From Gymnopilus junonius (lineage: Eukaryota > Basidiomycota > Agaricomycetes > Agaricales > Galerinaceae), in the NCBI GenBank assembly GCA_015501075.1, contig JADNYJ010000029.1, positions 62,001 through 126,000 on the forward strand: a DNA stretch of 64,000 bases. Direction: 5' to 3'. The notes below the pieces were generated by a model. That model made no database searches. It worked only from the letters and a program-made list of their open reading frames with translations, and was not told the origin of the DNA. Shown piece by piece: positions 22,250 to 36,691 of this stretch; positions within the stretch are counted from its first letter, which is position 1, and each line of letters begins with the position of its first letter. Position numbers and translations under genes: made by a program.

Positions 22250-22693
22250 GGTAAGGTGGGGAAATGTGAAGACTCAGAGCCAACACTTCAAAGTTGGTTG
22301 TTGCTTAAGTAGCAGGGACTCTAGAGGGCTGATAACCGTTCAATGTAAAATAAATCAATGGGATACAGGCCGTTGATATAGCAGACTTAGTAAAGATCAT
22401 TGTCAAGAACCAATGTGAAAACTGGCCATCTTCAGGTCGACAATCAAGCGTTGTCAGTACCATTGTGGCAAGTAGTCAGTTTGTCATGATCGGCTCGAGG
22501 CAATTCGACATGACAATTTTGATACGCTTTCACTTTGAATCTATATCTGCGATTTGGCCCAGATGATGATTATTCCGGAGACCGTTAGATCCTTCATCGG
22601 GTTTCAAGCTCAGGCTTTCAGAAGTCAAGATGCCTAATCAGTTTTGAGTGTATTAGAAGCTTAATCAGATAAGCATCAGGTATAAGTGCATTT
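22250..22693. other. Intergenic between F-box paralogs A and B
   Basis: About 440 bp between the start of paralog A and the end of paralog B. No open frame of interest and no repeat recognised. It must hold the promoter of A and the terminator of B, both read leftward. Confidence 0.4.
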
Positions 22694-24224
22694 TCACACT
22701 AGTGGGACACTAAAGCGATCGACTTCCCACCCGTTTTCCCTATAGTCTCTCCAAACATTTTCGAACTGCTTCACCTGACCCCAGATACGCTTCCTATTCA
22801 TCATCGAATCTGATTCGAAACAACGTTGAACGAAGTAATACCAAGGAAAGTCGATGTGATCAAAAGGTACGAGGGTAGTTACTTCCTTGCTTACCATACC
22901 AATATCGGTGCCAGTTCCGACATTGAGCAGAAATGTTGAAACAGCGTTGTAGCCTTTCTTCAGCTCTCCGGTCATAGAATTGACTGGTTTCACCCAGAAT
23001 AGACATCCGGATGGAGAATTCGCCATGGCTCGTAAATTGCGATTCAAGAGCAAAGGATCCGTAAGGGCATTGTACAACCATTTTGAGGTACGTGCCAGAG
23101 CAAAATATGTCACAAGGGTATCCGAAATTTGGACAATCTCAAGTAGAATATCGCTTGGCAAGAGTGCTAGCATATCAGATGCCGCTGCAGCCAATGGGAA
23201 CGTCGAGAGGGTATAGTTCAATGGGAAGTCATTATTGGCAATTGGCCACCTATCATCCCTCGTTCCAATCATCAATATGACTAGTAGAATAAAATAAATC
23301 TTACATGTCTGGGGCACAAAACATCCAAGAACGACAGTCGCGAATAATTGACTCCAGTATTTTTTCTGAACTTTCTTTCTTCCGAATGGAAGCTGAGGTA
23401 TATTTTGGGATAATAAGATTGTCAGCGATTTGCTCTTGATATTGTTCCATGGTATTCTCGATGCCGTCATAGTCGATATAAGGCAGAATTCCAACACCGT
23501 GTACTGAAAAGATGGTTTATCAGACCTTTTAAGAGGCAAGTCAAAAGAAAGCAATGAACCCACCCCGTCCTTCCTCTCTGGAGTTTAAAACTTCATATAG
23601 CTCACCAGCAAAGCTCAGATACTGATCATGCTGGGTTTTAGGAAGACTGCTGAAATCAAGCCATGCCTCAAGATAATGGAAACAACCTTCGGAAAGGAAG
23701 AAGTTCCCAAACACCTCACAACCTTCTTCAGCATCATCGTGCAGGTTACTAGTAGATGAAGTGTTGGAGCTTCCACTTTCCTCCAGCTCGACGACATTGC
23801 CAGCCTTGTCCACCACTCGATGAATCACAGTCCAAAACATCCCAAACTTGGGAGCCGTCACCACTCGGGCTTGCACATCCTTTCCATCTGGTATCCATCT
23901 CAACTCCTGGTCGTCCATGTCATTAAGCTCATATGGCGTGTCTCCTTCATTTGTAAAGTGTCCAATGGCCATGCATTTTTCAAACCCTTCCCACTTCCAC
24001 CGAGAGTTGGAGGCAGATGAATCTGGGTCATCGCAAATAAGAGCCTTTAGAAGGAGCTTCTCTAGATCATCTTCATCCATGTTCAAATCACTGAGTAATG
24101 AGGGGTCATAAGTGATTATTTTCTGCGCTAAGTCCCAGGCACCGGAGGTCTTCTCGATGTATATGCAAAAAGGAGGATGAGGAGAAATACTGCAGAGCAG
24201 GCAAACTTCGTCCCAGCCTCCCAT
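22694..24224 (-). CDS. Central-F-box protein, paralog B, 471 aa
   Basis: Exons on the minus strand are 24224-23564, 23503-23305 and 23249-22694, which join in frame to 471 residues. The N-terminal half starts MGGWDEVCLLCSISPHPP (a C-x2-C pair), followed by YDPSLLSDLNMDED, PDGKDVQARVV, FGNFFLSEGCFHYLEAWLDF and GELYEVLNSREEGRG. Exon 2 carries ILPYIDYDGIENT and IIRDCRSWMFCAPDM. The F-box is central, at about residues 305-340 (LLPSDILLEIVQISDTLVTY), not N-terminal as is usual, and is followed by RTSKWLYNALTDPLLLNR and the conserved tail RIWGQVKQFENVWRDYRENG. The probable role is as an SCF substrate adaptor in nucleus or cytosol, with unknown substrate. It is tandem with paralog A. An alternative upstream ATG at 24263 would add 13 residues; the paralogs favour 24224. 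Confidence 0.75.
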
Positions 24225-24598
24225 GATATGGATAGAGAAAAAGATGGATGGAAGGAGTGACAACGAGGCTGGATGTTCAACATTTAAGTACTGGTGATGG
24301 GCGCTCGGCTAATGCCAAGACACCGGGCAGAATGAAGTTGTGAATGAATTCGAAAACTAGACTTGCAGTCATTCTTGTTTAATTCAATGGCAGTTTCTTT
24401 TCTCCTGAACCACAGAGGAGAATAAGTAAAGGCGCCCAGCCCAGTTGATAATTATAATTTTTTACCAGAATCTGTAATCTCGAAACCTGGGGAAGGGGAG
24501 AACACTTATGAAATTGTGTTGACAAGGGCACAGAAAGTTAGGGGTAATTAGGCAAGACAGGTTTACCCAGAATAAACGTCATCATAGAAAAAACCGGG
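24225..24598. other. Intergenic, no gene recognised
   Basis: Promoter side of F-box paralog B (read leftward), then AT-rich sequence up to the motif cluster at 24599. Nothing else recognised. Confidence 0.35.
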
Positions 24599-24842
24599 TT
24601 AATACATGGCGAAGTATGCCAATACATGAAGTACATTCTTCACACAGGCTGCAGTCTTCGCCGAGCATTGTATTGCCATATATCAAATCAATAGTTGCAT
24701 GGCAATGTAATTGAGAGCGTCAGTACATTGCAATGTATTAAAATTTATGAGATTTTTAGAGCTCTAGATTGCAATGTATTGATCAGCTTCGATGTACCGG
24801 AATGTATGCCTATATTCCAATGTATTGGAACATATTGGCATT
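24599..24842. repeat. Cluster of CAATGTATTG-type motifs, left of the Plavaka/DUF6698 block
   Basis: At least seven variants of (G)CAATGTATT or its complement AATACATTG/CAATACATG occur in about 240 bp, for example gccaatacatgaag, gcattgtattgcc, cattgcaatgtatta, gattgcaatgtattga and tccaatgtattgga. A related cluster lies at 32069-32480. Such arrays resemble the subterminal repeats of CACTA-like DNA transposons. Confidence 0.5.
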
Positions 24843-25269
24843 CCAAGACGGCACTCAGGAGTCGAGGGTGGAGCCGTGAGCGTTCAATAATTTACTTAGG
24901 TCAAATTTGTTGTGCATCTGATGATACGACAAATATCTATTAATTGTCCAGCTGCTAAACAGTCTATCGAGTATACGTTGAGGTCAGAAGTCTATGTGGA
25001 AGAAAGAGGAAAGTAATGGGCATTAAAGCAGCCAGAAACCAGAATGAAAGCCAAATAAAAGGAAGGAAAGGTCAGTACAGTGAGTGAAGCTGTCAGTTCG
25101 AGATGAAGATGGAACAGAAAAGCAAACTCAGAATAATGCAAACAAACCAACGAGACTCATTGAACATAAGAGCTGAGATGGCGCCGCTTCTTCGCCGGAG
25201 TACCTTGACCCTTTGCCGTCCACTGCTATTTGCAGGTGCCAGTTCAGACTCGTTGCGTCGTCCAAGACC

Positions 25270-27646
25270 TCAACGAGGTTTGTCAGTGATCACTAAACGG
25301 GAAAGAAGTTGGTCATGAAGACATACCCGTTTCGATGATGACCGTATGACGCGGTTTGGAGGCCCGGGTTGAAGACTCTGGGTCCACGGCATGCTTATTC
25401 CTCTCCTGTTTCCCTTAGTAACCTTCGCGGATGGAGCAGAAGCTGCCCCGTGTGTGATCTTCGCCTTCTTCGCCGACTGGGATTCCATCTCCTGCAATAA
25501 AGTAAGTGAATGATATGACTTGGCCAACAAGATCTGACCCACCTTGTTTCTATTTTCCTTCTCAGCGCGTTGACCCTCCCTCTCAGCGCGTTGACCTTCC
25601 TTCTCAGCATGTTGAACTTCCTTCTCAGAGTGTCGACCCTCCTTCTCAGCGCGTCGACCCTCCTTCGACTGGGCCTTCGATGCCTTGAGATTTTCAAGTA
25701 CCTTCGCCTTCTTAGCATCGAACTTCTTCGACTCATGGCTATATTCATTAATCAGCTCATCCACCTCATCGTCGACCTCCATCTCATCATCAGCCCGCCT
25801 GTCATTGACCCTTCGAGCCGTAGTCCCCTTCTGAATAATGTGACGGCTGTCGTCTTCGTCCTCCATCTGACTTTCTGCCTCTGATGAGCTATCGCCCACC
25901 ATCTTGTCTTCTCCCTCTGGCCTACCTTCATCCTCCGACCCCCCCTCTTGTTCTGACTCAGTATCATCGTTTTCATCATCCTCAAATGTACCGCGTGCTT
26001 GCTTGTTCAAAGGTCTGATGTTATTTGCCTGAAAGTGGTGCGGAGTCAACTGGCGAGGAATTCGGGGAGGTGTGGGCGTGCATGGCCGGTAGTTTCGTTG
26101 CTTGAGCTGGCGTTCTCTTTCCTCCAGCTCCCTCTCCTTCTGCGCCAGCTGCAGCTCCCTCTCACAGAGTTGAGCCTGCATAAGTTCTGCTTGGGAAGGC
26201 CCTTTCTTACGACAGTCGGAGCGAGCAATTTGCTTCTTCTTCTTCTTCTTAGGTGAGCGAAGGCCAGGTATTTGGCTTTTAGATGACTATTAGTAAAGGC
26301 ATTGTGATGATGAGAAACAACTTACGTGCCCCACCATTCCAACAATTCCTTACCCCACTGCGAATTGATATTCTCATTGATAAGTCCGATAATGCTGTCA
26401 TAGAAGTCATCGAGGTTGAAAAGGTCGACAAAATGTTTCCACTTGGAGGCTGAGGAGAGAGCAAGGTACGTCTAAAGAAGATATGAAAATCTGTTTACCA
26501 AAATTATATGAGACTCGCCTGGACACAAGTGTATGCAATCATTTCGCCCGTCACTTTTGTCAGGCCGAATATCTTTGCCTTCGACTTATTAGGGGAATTG
26601 GTAGGGCAAAATGCAGTTGAAGGACCAGTGAATATGTGTCGGAACACCTCGAAAAAGAAGCGAGTTAGTCGAACAATGGATTGGACGCCATGCAAAAATA
26701 ACCCTACCCTTGCAAGAAGCTCAGATTGCAAAAATCCCGTCAACAAGTCATCGGGATTGTACTCGGTGCCACTTTCATACATGAAGGCCGGAAACTCATT
26801 ATCCATAATTGCAATATCACCATCGATGACCTTGCTTGTCCAGGCCCTGATCAAAGTTGTCAGCTAAAAGGTGAAGGATGGATGCATATATTTTACACGG
26901 GATCCCTGTCGAACTTCCCTCATACTCAAGGGGCAAAGGAGATCAGCCGTGTCAAGGTGGTTAAACCCGCATATGTTCTTGTGATCAGCGCTGAGCAGCT
27001 GCTCGATTTCATAGTCGAACTTGAACTTCGAGCCTTCTCTGGGATTCTCATAGAGGTACTCCAGGATGGCAGTCTTCAGTTTCGAAGTATCGTCACCTCG
27101 GATTGTCCAGATGCTTCAGTAATCTGAACGACGTCTATTAGACATCTTATGAGCCGCATATAGGCACTTACAAGATGAATGAGTCCGAGGAATGAACCCG
27201 CATCCGTCGAGCACGCATTGACATGACAGAAAAGCCTCGTTCGAGCTTCATAATCAACTTGAAAGCGCGAACTTCATCTTCGGTGTATCTGGTTTTTATC
27301 AGCAATCAAAATTTCACCGCATATAATCAGCGAGCTCACCCTTCGTTGTCTGCCTTGGCTTTCTCCGGCTCTTCCTCTTCCTCTTCTTCCTCGGGTTTGG
27401 CGCGTCAGGCACTCCAGCATAGAACATACGCTCAATGGTCCATGAACAGATGGATGGTCTGGCGATGATGCGCGATTTCTGAATGTATGGCTTGAGGTAC
27501 TTGTTCCTGAAAGTTTGTGTGAGCGCGGTTCTAGAGGACAGCAAGGAAGCTTACACTCCTTTGTCATGAGCACACCGTCTAATGGACCGGAGTTCCTTTC
27601 GAGACAGGCCGTTTACTACTCTGTCGACGGCTGTGGGTTTAGGCAT
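25270..27646 (-). CDS. DUF6698 family protein with coiled-coil tail
   Basis: Minus-strand multi-exon gene starting at ATG 27646 (MPKPTAVDRVVNGLSRKEL; first exon to 27555). Then come LKPYIQKSRIIARP and WTIERMFYAG (27506-27340), KLKTAILEYLYENPREGS, FNHLDTADLLCPL, and the core DNEFPAFMYESGTEYNPDD / VFRHIFTGPSTAF / KVTGEMIAYTCVQ (about 26850-26510). SKWKHFVDLFNLDDFYDSI and ELLEWW (to 26320) follow. The last exon is a long charged coiled coil (ERELQLAQKERELEERERQL, then acidic, then repeated AEKEGQRAE units). These blocks match DUF6698, an abundant Agaricomycete family of unknown function. Splicing between the second and third coding blocks could not be made phase-consistent. The end at 25270 may be extended by a further exon to about 25098. 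It is transcribed divergently from the transposase at 27810. Confidence 0.75.
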
Positions 27647-27809
27647 GGTGATGGTGAAAAGAAAAGAAGCGAACACCGACGTGTCAAAGCGCGATGTGCC
27701 TAATTTAGATTTTCCACGCCATGGCCCAGACACATCATGTGATCTTGAACGCCCCGAAGCCAATATGGTTCGATTTCATCTTGGTCTCCTTGAACTCGGC
27801 TCTCAGGCT

Positions 27810-30800
27810 ATGGCTGGACTTAAATGTCCCAGGTGTAAATGTTTCTTTCCTGGCAATAAAAACTTTAGCAGCCATAAATCAAAATGCCGCTTTCTGGTTG
27901 CTCGTGTACAGAAAAAGTTGAAGAATAAGAAATCTGACGTCAAAACAATACTCGACCATAAAAAGGCCAAAATACATTGACGGCCAAGTCAAACTTCCCA
28001 GAGACGAACCTTGTCTGTTTCTACAAATCCAACTGTATGTAAATCTATTTTTTTTGCTGTAGCCAGACCCGAAAATTGCAAAGCAGACACCCAAACACCC
28101 CAAAGCTTACCATGATGAACTCCCCCCTGCACCACCATACATTCCTCAGACAGCGGAAATGATGGATTGCTCAGATGATGATGATGAACAAGGTTCATCC
28201 AGTTCAGAAGACAGCATGGGCAGAATGGAACCCTTTGAAACTGATCCAGACAATTATGGTGTTTTCCGTATCTATGGTCTTGGCAAACCGAGTATCATGC
28301 TGGATCAATTCCATTCGATCTCTGATATTTGAATGCACCCCATCTAGCTCTTGGCAACTCTGGCAAATCACCTCTTTCTCAATTCGGTGTGGCGCTCGAC
28401 AGAGTTAAAGCTCATGTTGTCAAGGCTGTGACAAATTTTTTTTCCACCATTCCAAAATGCCTCAGTCTTTCATCTTATGTCCTGGTTCTACTGGTCGTCT
28501 AATACGAAGTCTATTACTGAGCTCAATTCATTGGTTCATGACGTCCTTCTGGCTCTGGATTTCCAGACTGAAGATCTCCTTGGCTTTGACGCCAAGAAAG
28601 AAAACACACGATTGGACAACTATCATGAGGATCATATGCCTCGCAGCCCTCCTCTTCCTTTCTCCTTTGACGACAAATGGATCAAGAGCACTGTTGAAAT
28701 TCCAGTACCTTGTCGAGGTTTTTGTTTCAAATCTGAAGCAGAAGCACCAAAGTTCAAGATCGAGGTACATCACAGGAAGATCACTGAACTGGTCAGGTCT
28801 GCATATGCTGAAGCAGGGTCTGAAAAATTTCATACATTTCCTTTCAAGGCATATTGGAAACCTTCCGAGGATCAACCAGCCGAGAGGATCTATTCTGAAA
28901 GCTTTACTGCCAATGCGTGGAATGATCAGTACAAGGAAATTTTGCAAAGTGCTCCTGATGAATCATGGGCTCACCTGGAACAATTTATGATTGGTCTCAT
29001 GATGTGGTCTGACTCAACGCACCTTGCTCAATTTGGGAACACTGAACTCTGGCCGTCATACATTTTCATTGGAGGCCAATCAAAATACGACCGTGTGAAG
29101 CCCTCCAGTTTTGCAGCACATCATCTTGCATATATGCCAAAGGTAAGTCATCATCTGATGCAAGGTCAATTTTATATTACTGATAGGTATGAAGCTTGAT
29201 GACAGCTTTCAAGAGTGGTATATAGATCAGTACGATGAACCAGCCTCAGCAGAGATGCTCACGCATATCCGACGCTAGTTGGCACAGGCAGTCTGGTTAT
29301 TAATTCTGGATGAAGATTTCATCGAGGCATATGTCCATGGCTTGGAAATGAAGCTCACTGATGGGGTTGACCGCCTTGGTCTTCTCTGACTGGTAACTTA
29401 CTCAGCTGATTATGTCGAGAAGTAAGTCTTTCAAGCCTAACTTACATGACATCCCTGATATAGTTCAAGGGTTTTAATGGCATGCATCAAGTATCTTCAC
29501 AATGTGCATGTCCCAGATGTTTAGTCCTCAAATCCAAGTTTCCTATGCTTGGCTCAAAGTGAGATATGCAAGATCGTATCAAATTGAAACAGGTCAATGA
29601 TGAAACTAGACAAGAAGCAGTGGATTTGGCACGCAAATTGATATTTGAGAAGGGCGCTGGCATAGGGAGTAAATGGGTCACTGATATCCTGGGTCCAGAG
29701 TCATTGGTTCCAACACGAGTATGTTTTTTGTTAATTAGTCCATCTTCTGTTCTGAATAATGGCCTTCCAGAATGCATTTTCGGAATGGCTGTCCGAATTT
29801 GGATTGAATTACTTCGAACTATTTGTGGTCAACCTGCTTCATGAATTCGAACTTGGTGTTTGGATGGCAACATTCAAGCATCTACTGCGCCTCTTGTATG
29901 CCATTGGTGAAGATGGAATTCAAAAGATGAATGAGCGGTGAGCTTGAGCTTGTATATGCTGATATCTTGACTCATGATAGTTAGCTTTCGCCAAATTCCA
30001 ACATTCAGCCGGGGTACCATATGCCATTTTGGGAAGAATGCCTCATCTCTCAAGAAAATGGCAGCTCAAGACTATGAAGATCTACTTCAGGTAAGACTGA
30101 ATTAACACTGCTTGGGACATTACTGACTCATCACAACTAGTGCGCAATTCCAGTTTTTGAGGGATTATTTCCTCTGAAAGAAGACGCAATTGTACGAAAA
30201 CTCTTGTTTGAATTAGCGACCTGGCATGCACTGGCCAAGCTCCGCCTGCACACTGAGACGACTGTTAAGGACCTCGAAACATCCACCACACGTCTTGGTG
30301 AAAACTTGCGCACATTCCAAAAGGACGTGTGCGATAATCATGTTACCTATGACCTACCTCCTGAGGAGGCTGCAAAAGGGCGGCGCCAAGTCAGCTATCA
30401 ATGCCAAGAAGAGCACAGCTGTGCAAAAGAAAAAGTGACAGGGACGAAACCAACAGCAACTCGTCGCCCACATGTCTTTCTGCTTAACATGGTCAAGCTT
30501 CATGCACTTGGCGGGTACGCAAAAGCGATTTGGCTGTATGGAATGACAGATAACTATAGCAGTCAAATGGTATTTACACTTATCATTTATAAAGCTATCT
30601 GACATGTATTAATTCTTATCAATCTAGGGCGAATTTGAACATTGGCACGTCAAACGCATGTATCGATGGGTACACAAGGGCAAGCACATTTTAGGGATAG
30701 GAATTCAAGTACAACATGAGCGATATATGCATTTACTCCCAGCAGCAGAAGACTGTCGATCATGCTGCTATCGAAAATCCTCCAGAACCTGCCACAGTTC

Positions 30801-32046
30801 CCTTCGATGAAGAAGAAACATTACCCGCTACACAACTGGAGCAGCGATACCACATCGCCAAGGATGATCGTCACAAGATATTTCTTCTTCGATGGTTAGA
30901 TGGAAGTAGGAATGATCCGGCTCTCAATGTAAGGACTGATTATTATTTTTTCACTCTGTTAATGGTCATGTCACCAGGATTTCCTTCCGCGCCTGAAAAA
31001 TCACCTTCTCTCGCGACTCCTTGGGTTGAAGTATGATGGTGATGAACTAAATTTCACATCTTTGGACCAACGATCAGTGATCATCGAGAACAATACCATT
31101 TCCAGCACAAGATTGTTCGAGTCAATTATACAACCTACGATCTGCGACGCGATCAAGATTCCCTTAATCCTCGTGTACCTGGGCATGCAGATTTTATGGT
31201 ACTTTCACCGGAAAATGAGGAAGATAACAGCGATCCACACCCATACTGGTATGGTCGCATTCTCGGCATCTTTCATGCCAACATCAGGCACACAGGTCCA
31301 AAGTCAAAATCTCGTGAACCGCAAAGAATGGACTTCCTATTCGTAAGGTGGTTTGGACGTGACATGACACCAAAAGCTGGGTGGAAGGCAAAAAGGTTGA
31401 TTCACCTTGGCTTTGTCCCCGGAAATGACGAAGCTGCCTTCGGTTTCATCGACCCTGCTCAAATTATTAGAGCTGTTCACCTCATTCCGGCCTTTCATTG
31501 GGGTCTTACTACGAAATACGAAATACCTTCCATCATCGCCCATTGCCCGTGGTGAAAAGAATCCGAATGAAGATTGGCAACTCTATTATGTTGGGATGTA
31601 AGTGCCCTTTCATCTTTTATTCGAGTCTTTGCTTACCGGCATCCTGGCGCAGGTTTGCTGATCAGGACATGATGATGCGATTCCGCGGTGGTGGCGTGGG
31701 TCACAAGACCACACGACAGGCTACTGACTATTTCAAGAAGGACCGAGATAGGCTTGACCATGACATATCTAAGCCTCCCAGTGAAGCGGAGGATCAAGCC
31801 GCAGCGGTGGAGAGTGAAACAGAAGAAGTGGAAGTCACAGGATTGCGCAACGATAAAGAAGATCAAGAAGTTCACGACGAGGAGGAAGATTTCGGTATTG
31901 CAAAGACTCAAGCCATATACAGTGACAGTGAGGAGGACGAGGACGAGGGAGAGTCGGATAATCCTGAAGAAGAGGATTTTGGGCCAGAGGGCAATGGAAC
32001 AGAGATGGACCCTGAGTTAGAGGACCTGGGATATGATGTGCCGTAA
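27810..32046 (+). pseudogene. Plavaka-type transposase, decayed
   Basis: Recognised from blocks in order: a C2HC finger (CPRCKCFFPGNKNFSSHKSKC, one residue over a typical finger core) at the N-terminus near 27825; NASVFHLMSWFYW (28460-28500); PFKAYWKPSEDQPAERIY; MMWSDSTHLAQFGNTELWP; SKYDRVKPSSFAAHHLAYMP; LVPTR, NLLHEFELGVW and LQCAIPVFEGLFP; LRLHTETTVKDLETSTTRLG; GEFEHWHVKRMY; and the C-terminal DMMMRFRGGGVGHKTTR followed by an acidic tail. Several short introns are evident (after 29143, 29720, 29939, 30090). It is disabled: in-frame TAG at 29276, TGA at 29387, and broken frames over 27980-28450. Plavaka are cut-and-paste DNA transposons of mushrooms. Confidence 0.85.
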
Positions 32047-32068
32047 TAATACACCACCCTGGCCATTC

Positions 32069-32480
32069 GAGGTTGGAATGCAATGCAGTCACATTACCGT
32101 AGTTGATAATGCAATTCACGAAGGCAAGAAAGCCTGTAATTCCATGTAAGCCTCCCACAAGCTTGGTTTTTCAATGTCTGGGCGTCAGCGAAAAATGTGG
32201 GAGCATCACATTGACTATGTAAGCAATGTACATTTTCAACTTCCCTGCAGTCCAATCTCAAGGTAGCAGCAATGCACGTTGTTCTATGTACAGAGACTCG
32301 CATAGCGATTTCGCAATGCGAAAATGACTGCAAAATCCATACCGTCAATACATTGGAGACCCCTCTATTTATAGAGTTACATCGCCGTGCATCCAGCACT
32401 GCGCCTTGGCAGTGACCTGCGAATGCCAATTCCAGACTTGTATTGGCTGCAATCTCATGTATTGCGATACATCAAACCGA
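32069..32480. repeat. Motif cluster right of the Plavaka/DUF6698 block
   Basis: Variants of the left cluster motif recur here in mixed orientation: gaatgcaatgcag, gcaatgtacatt, gcaatgcacg, caatacattggag, ttgtattggctgcaatc and tcatgtattgcgatacatc. The outermost part read in reverse (gtatcgcaatacatga) resembles the left edge (gtatgccaatacatga). This is consistent with the opposite end of one element. Confidence 0.45.
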
Positions 32481-32552
32481 TCTTTTACTGATGGTCCAGA
32501 TGGGAAGCAGACCATAGCTTGTAGGGTCCGGCAAAGGTTTTGTATGGGCGTG

Positions 32553-32993
32553 ACTGACTCTGCAATTTCTTCTGGAGGATCATCTTTCCATATGGAAGCT
32601 AAGAAATTTTTGGGGGTTTTAAGTATGGGTTCTTAATCTTTGTCTTGTTACGTATGTTCGATGCCATTGTACTTGATATAGGGACGAATTCATATGCCGT
32701 TTACTTTGCTGACCATGCAGGTTTAAGTATCAGATTCAAATCCATGAAAAAAGAAACAAAGCATTAGGTGCACCATAGGTTTTTTCATCATTAAATAGCT
32801 CACTGGAAAAGGTCTGATCATGCTGGGGCGCAGGGAAGTGGCGAAGTGGTTGAAAGCAAGCCATGCCCGAAGATAGCGGAAGCAGCCATTGGAGAAAGAA
32901 TTTTCCAAACACACTATCGTAGACCTGCCACTCGTCACCCGTCACTGCGTCACCCGTCACGTCGTGTATTTGCAAACGTGCTCCCACGCGCAT
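32553..32993 (-). pseudogene. Fragment of central-F-box family (paralog D)
   Basis: On the minus strand this reads degenerate pieces of exon 1 (GKFFLQW/..PLSSGMACF, PAPQHDQTFSSELF) and exon 2 (RPYIKYNGIEHT, then ASIWKDDPPEEIAESVT). Similarity to paralogs A-C stops near 32553, inside exon 2, and the F-box exon is absent. The gap is where the right end of the Plavaka/DUF6698 block lies, so the fragment is probably a copy truncated or split by that insertion. No continuation was seen on the left side at 24225-24598. Confidence 0.65.
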
Positions 32994-35179
32994 GCTACTT
33001 ACTCCCAGATTTTGTATATACTCGACATGGATCCTGACCTCAATCCACTATGTTCATTGCTGTATCTCGTCAGCCTGCTTCCATAACCCTCTAATAGATT
33101 ATTATCCAGTACTCTGGCCATATAGCCAATCTTTCATGCATTTCTCACCCTTCTATGCTTGAAGCAATCATTGACACTTTTGCGTAGATCTTATCAACTT
33201 CAATCATCAGACCGATATCAACTCTGCAGCCCTACCTGCTGTACTTCCATCGACGCATCTTCTCCGCAAGCCCTGTGGCCTTTTTTGTCGTATATCTATT
33301 CACCATCATTCTCCAGTTTTCCGATGGCTATGGCCAAATCAGACTCTTATTTCTCAGCTCTACAGATTCAGTACAGCATATCTGCCACAATGTCAGCACT
33401 ACTAGGTCACACTACATGTGACAAATCTTGGGTCGATGCAATCATCATCGGATATCCCATACTCAATTCATTGCGGTTGACTAACAAGCACCATCTCAGC
33501 TCTGTTTCCTCATAACTCTGCGGTGTTATACCGTAATTTTGGCGCATACATTCAACATATATTCCCAGTCTCTTCATCCTTGTTTTTTTTTTCTATACAT
33601 CATCCAATCACTTATTTTCCCTCTATCTTTTCATTGATCTTTGTTCCTAGTCTTCTCATCTTCGTTTTCGTCATGTTTTTCTTTAGCTTTCCATCGCCAT
33701 CTTCATCTGAGTCCTTCCCATTATCATTAGCTCCATTAATCTTCCTCCTCCTTTCTTTACATCCTTATTCTCTCCTCATTCTCTATCTCCTTACCTTCAG
33801 ATTCTCACTTTGCTTCTTCTTATTTATTATCCATAAATTATTATTTTTCTTAAGTTATCCTGAATTTGCTTTTCCTTTCTTTTAATGCATCCTTGCTCTT
33901 AGCACCTCTTTCCTTCATACCATGCTTTACAAAATGCCCACAAAAGTGAAGTCAGCTTCTCCTTCAACTCTCTCTCTTTCACTATGGAATCCAACCCCAA
34001 GGTTTCTGCAAAACCTTCCATGAGTCCATTCTACTTTGTTATGGATACAACCCTTCCATCACATATATTCTTTGACCATTCCCTATTAAAGATGTACATA
34101 CACACCATTGGAGCTAACTTGCTGCATGTTCTTGCAGTCATTCTGCTACATGTCTCTTAGACGTGCTCTTACTCTCGAGGGGCCTGGTGACATGAAACTT
34201 TGCGCATTTGGTAGCGAGAAGTCCATTTGTTTCACAGTTCATGATTGCTGACACATTTCTTTTTCTCCCCTCCACTTCATTTCAACCCATTCTGCCAACC
34301 CTCTAGACTGCTGCCTCTTACAGTTTTAAACTCAGGATTGCTGGATATTTCCAGGAGTGGCACCCCTTCCTGGTCTTTGGTGTGCCTATCTCTATCCTTG
34401 TCATCCTTTATTGCTGTGCCCTTCTTTTGTACATCTTCCCTCTTGAATGACTCAACCATAAATCTCTGAACCCTTCCCCTCCAGCATGTTAATTCCTATT
34501 TTATTATAACTGGTGATATGTCTGCTTTTCCTATGCAACCATCTTGGTTCATTTCTTTTTCCCTGATACACTTCTTCCCTTCCTTGCCACTTTGCCTCTT
34601 ACTTGACTTATTAACTTATAACTTCACAACTTTTAAGTGGCTTATTTTTTGAAGACGATGCGCAAAGAAGCATAACATTCAAAAAAAGTGTGAGGGAAAT
34701 TTCCGGAATCAACCTCGAATCTCTCATCTGATTTTTATTTTTTGGATCTGAAATCTTCAGAAATTAATTTCTCACCAAAATTTACCTTAGAAACCGACAT
34801 ACAGTCCAATTCCAAAATTCCAATTCCCTTTGATTTTACGTATCTGACGGGAAGTAGCACGTGACAGATTCGTAAGCGAGTCGCGCAAGGCAAGCTCGTC
34901 ATCATTGGCAATTCTCCTTGACCCGCCCGCGCCTCCTTCCTCATCGCAGGAAAAAAATTGATTCGTAATTCGATTACAAAAGCTGAACATTTCGGAATGA
35001 CTCTTTCTTCTGCTCTTCCTCGGTCCTCCTTCGTCATCTTACCCCCTTGAAAGTGCTTTTATAGCCCTTGCAAAGTTTACGTGGTCGATTATCCGTTATC
35101 GATCATTCATATCCTTTCCTGTCGCCCCTGACCCAATTTCGACCGTCCATCGATCTTCGATCTTCCTTCCTTCCACATT
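32994..35179. other. Intergenic, pyrimidine-rich, no gene recognised
   Basis: Two kilobases with long T/C-rich tracts (especially 33560-33890 and 34250-34620) that create hydrophobic-looking open frames without motif or splice structure. The right end (35060-35179) must contain the promoter and 5' leader of the lyase gene. Confidence 0.45.

Positions 35180-36691
<1,512 letters not shown>

Noticed and set aside
25395..25748. Arg-rich frames around the DUF6698 last exon
   Set aside because: Out-of-frame readings of the repeated AEKEGQRAE coding units.
33523..33885. 120-codon hydrophobic frame resembling a membrane protein
   Set aside because: It lies in a T/C-rich low-complexity tract, has no motif, and its Phe/Leu/Ser composition follows directly from the base composition.
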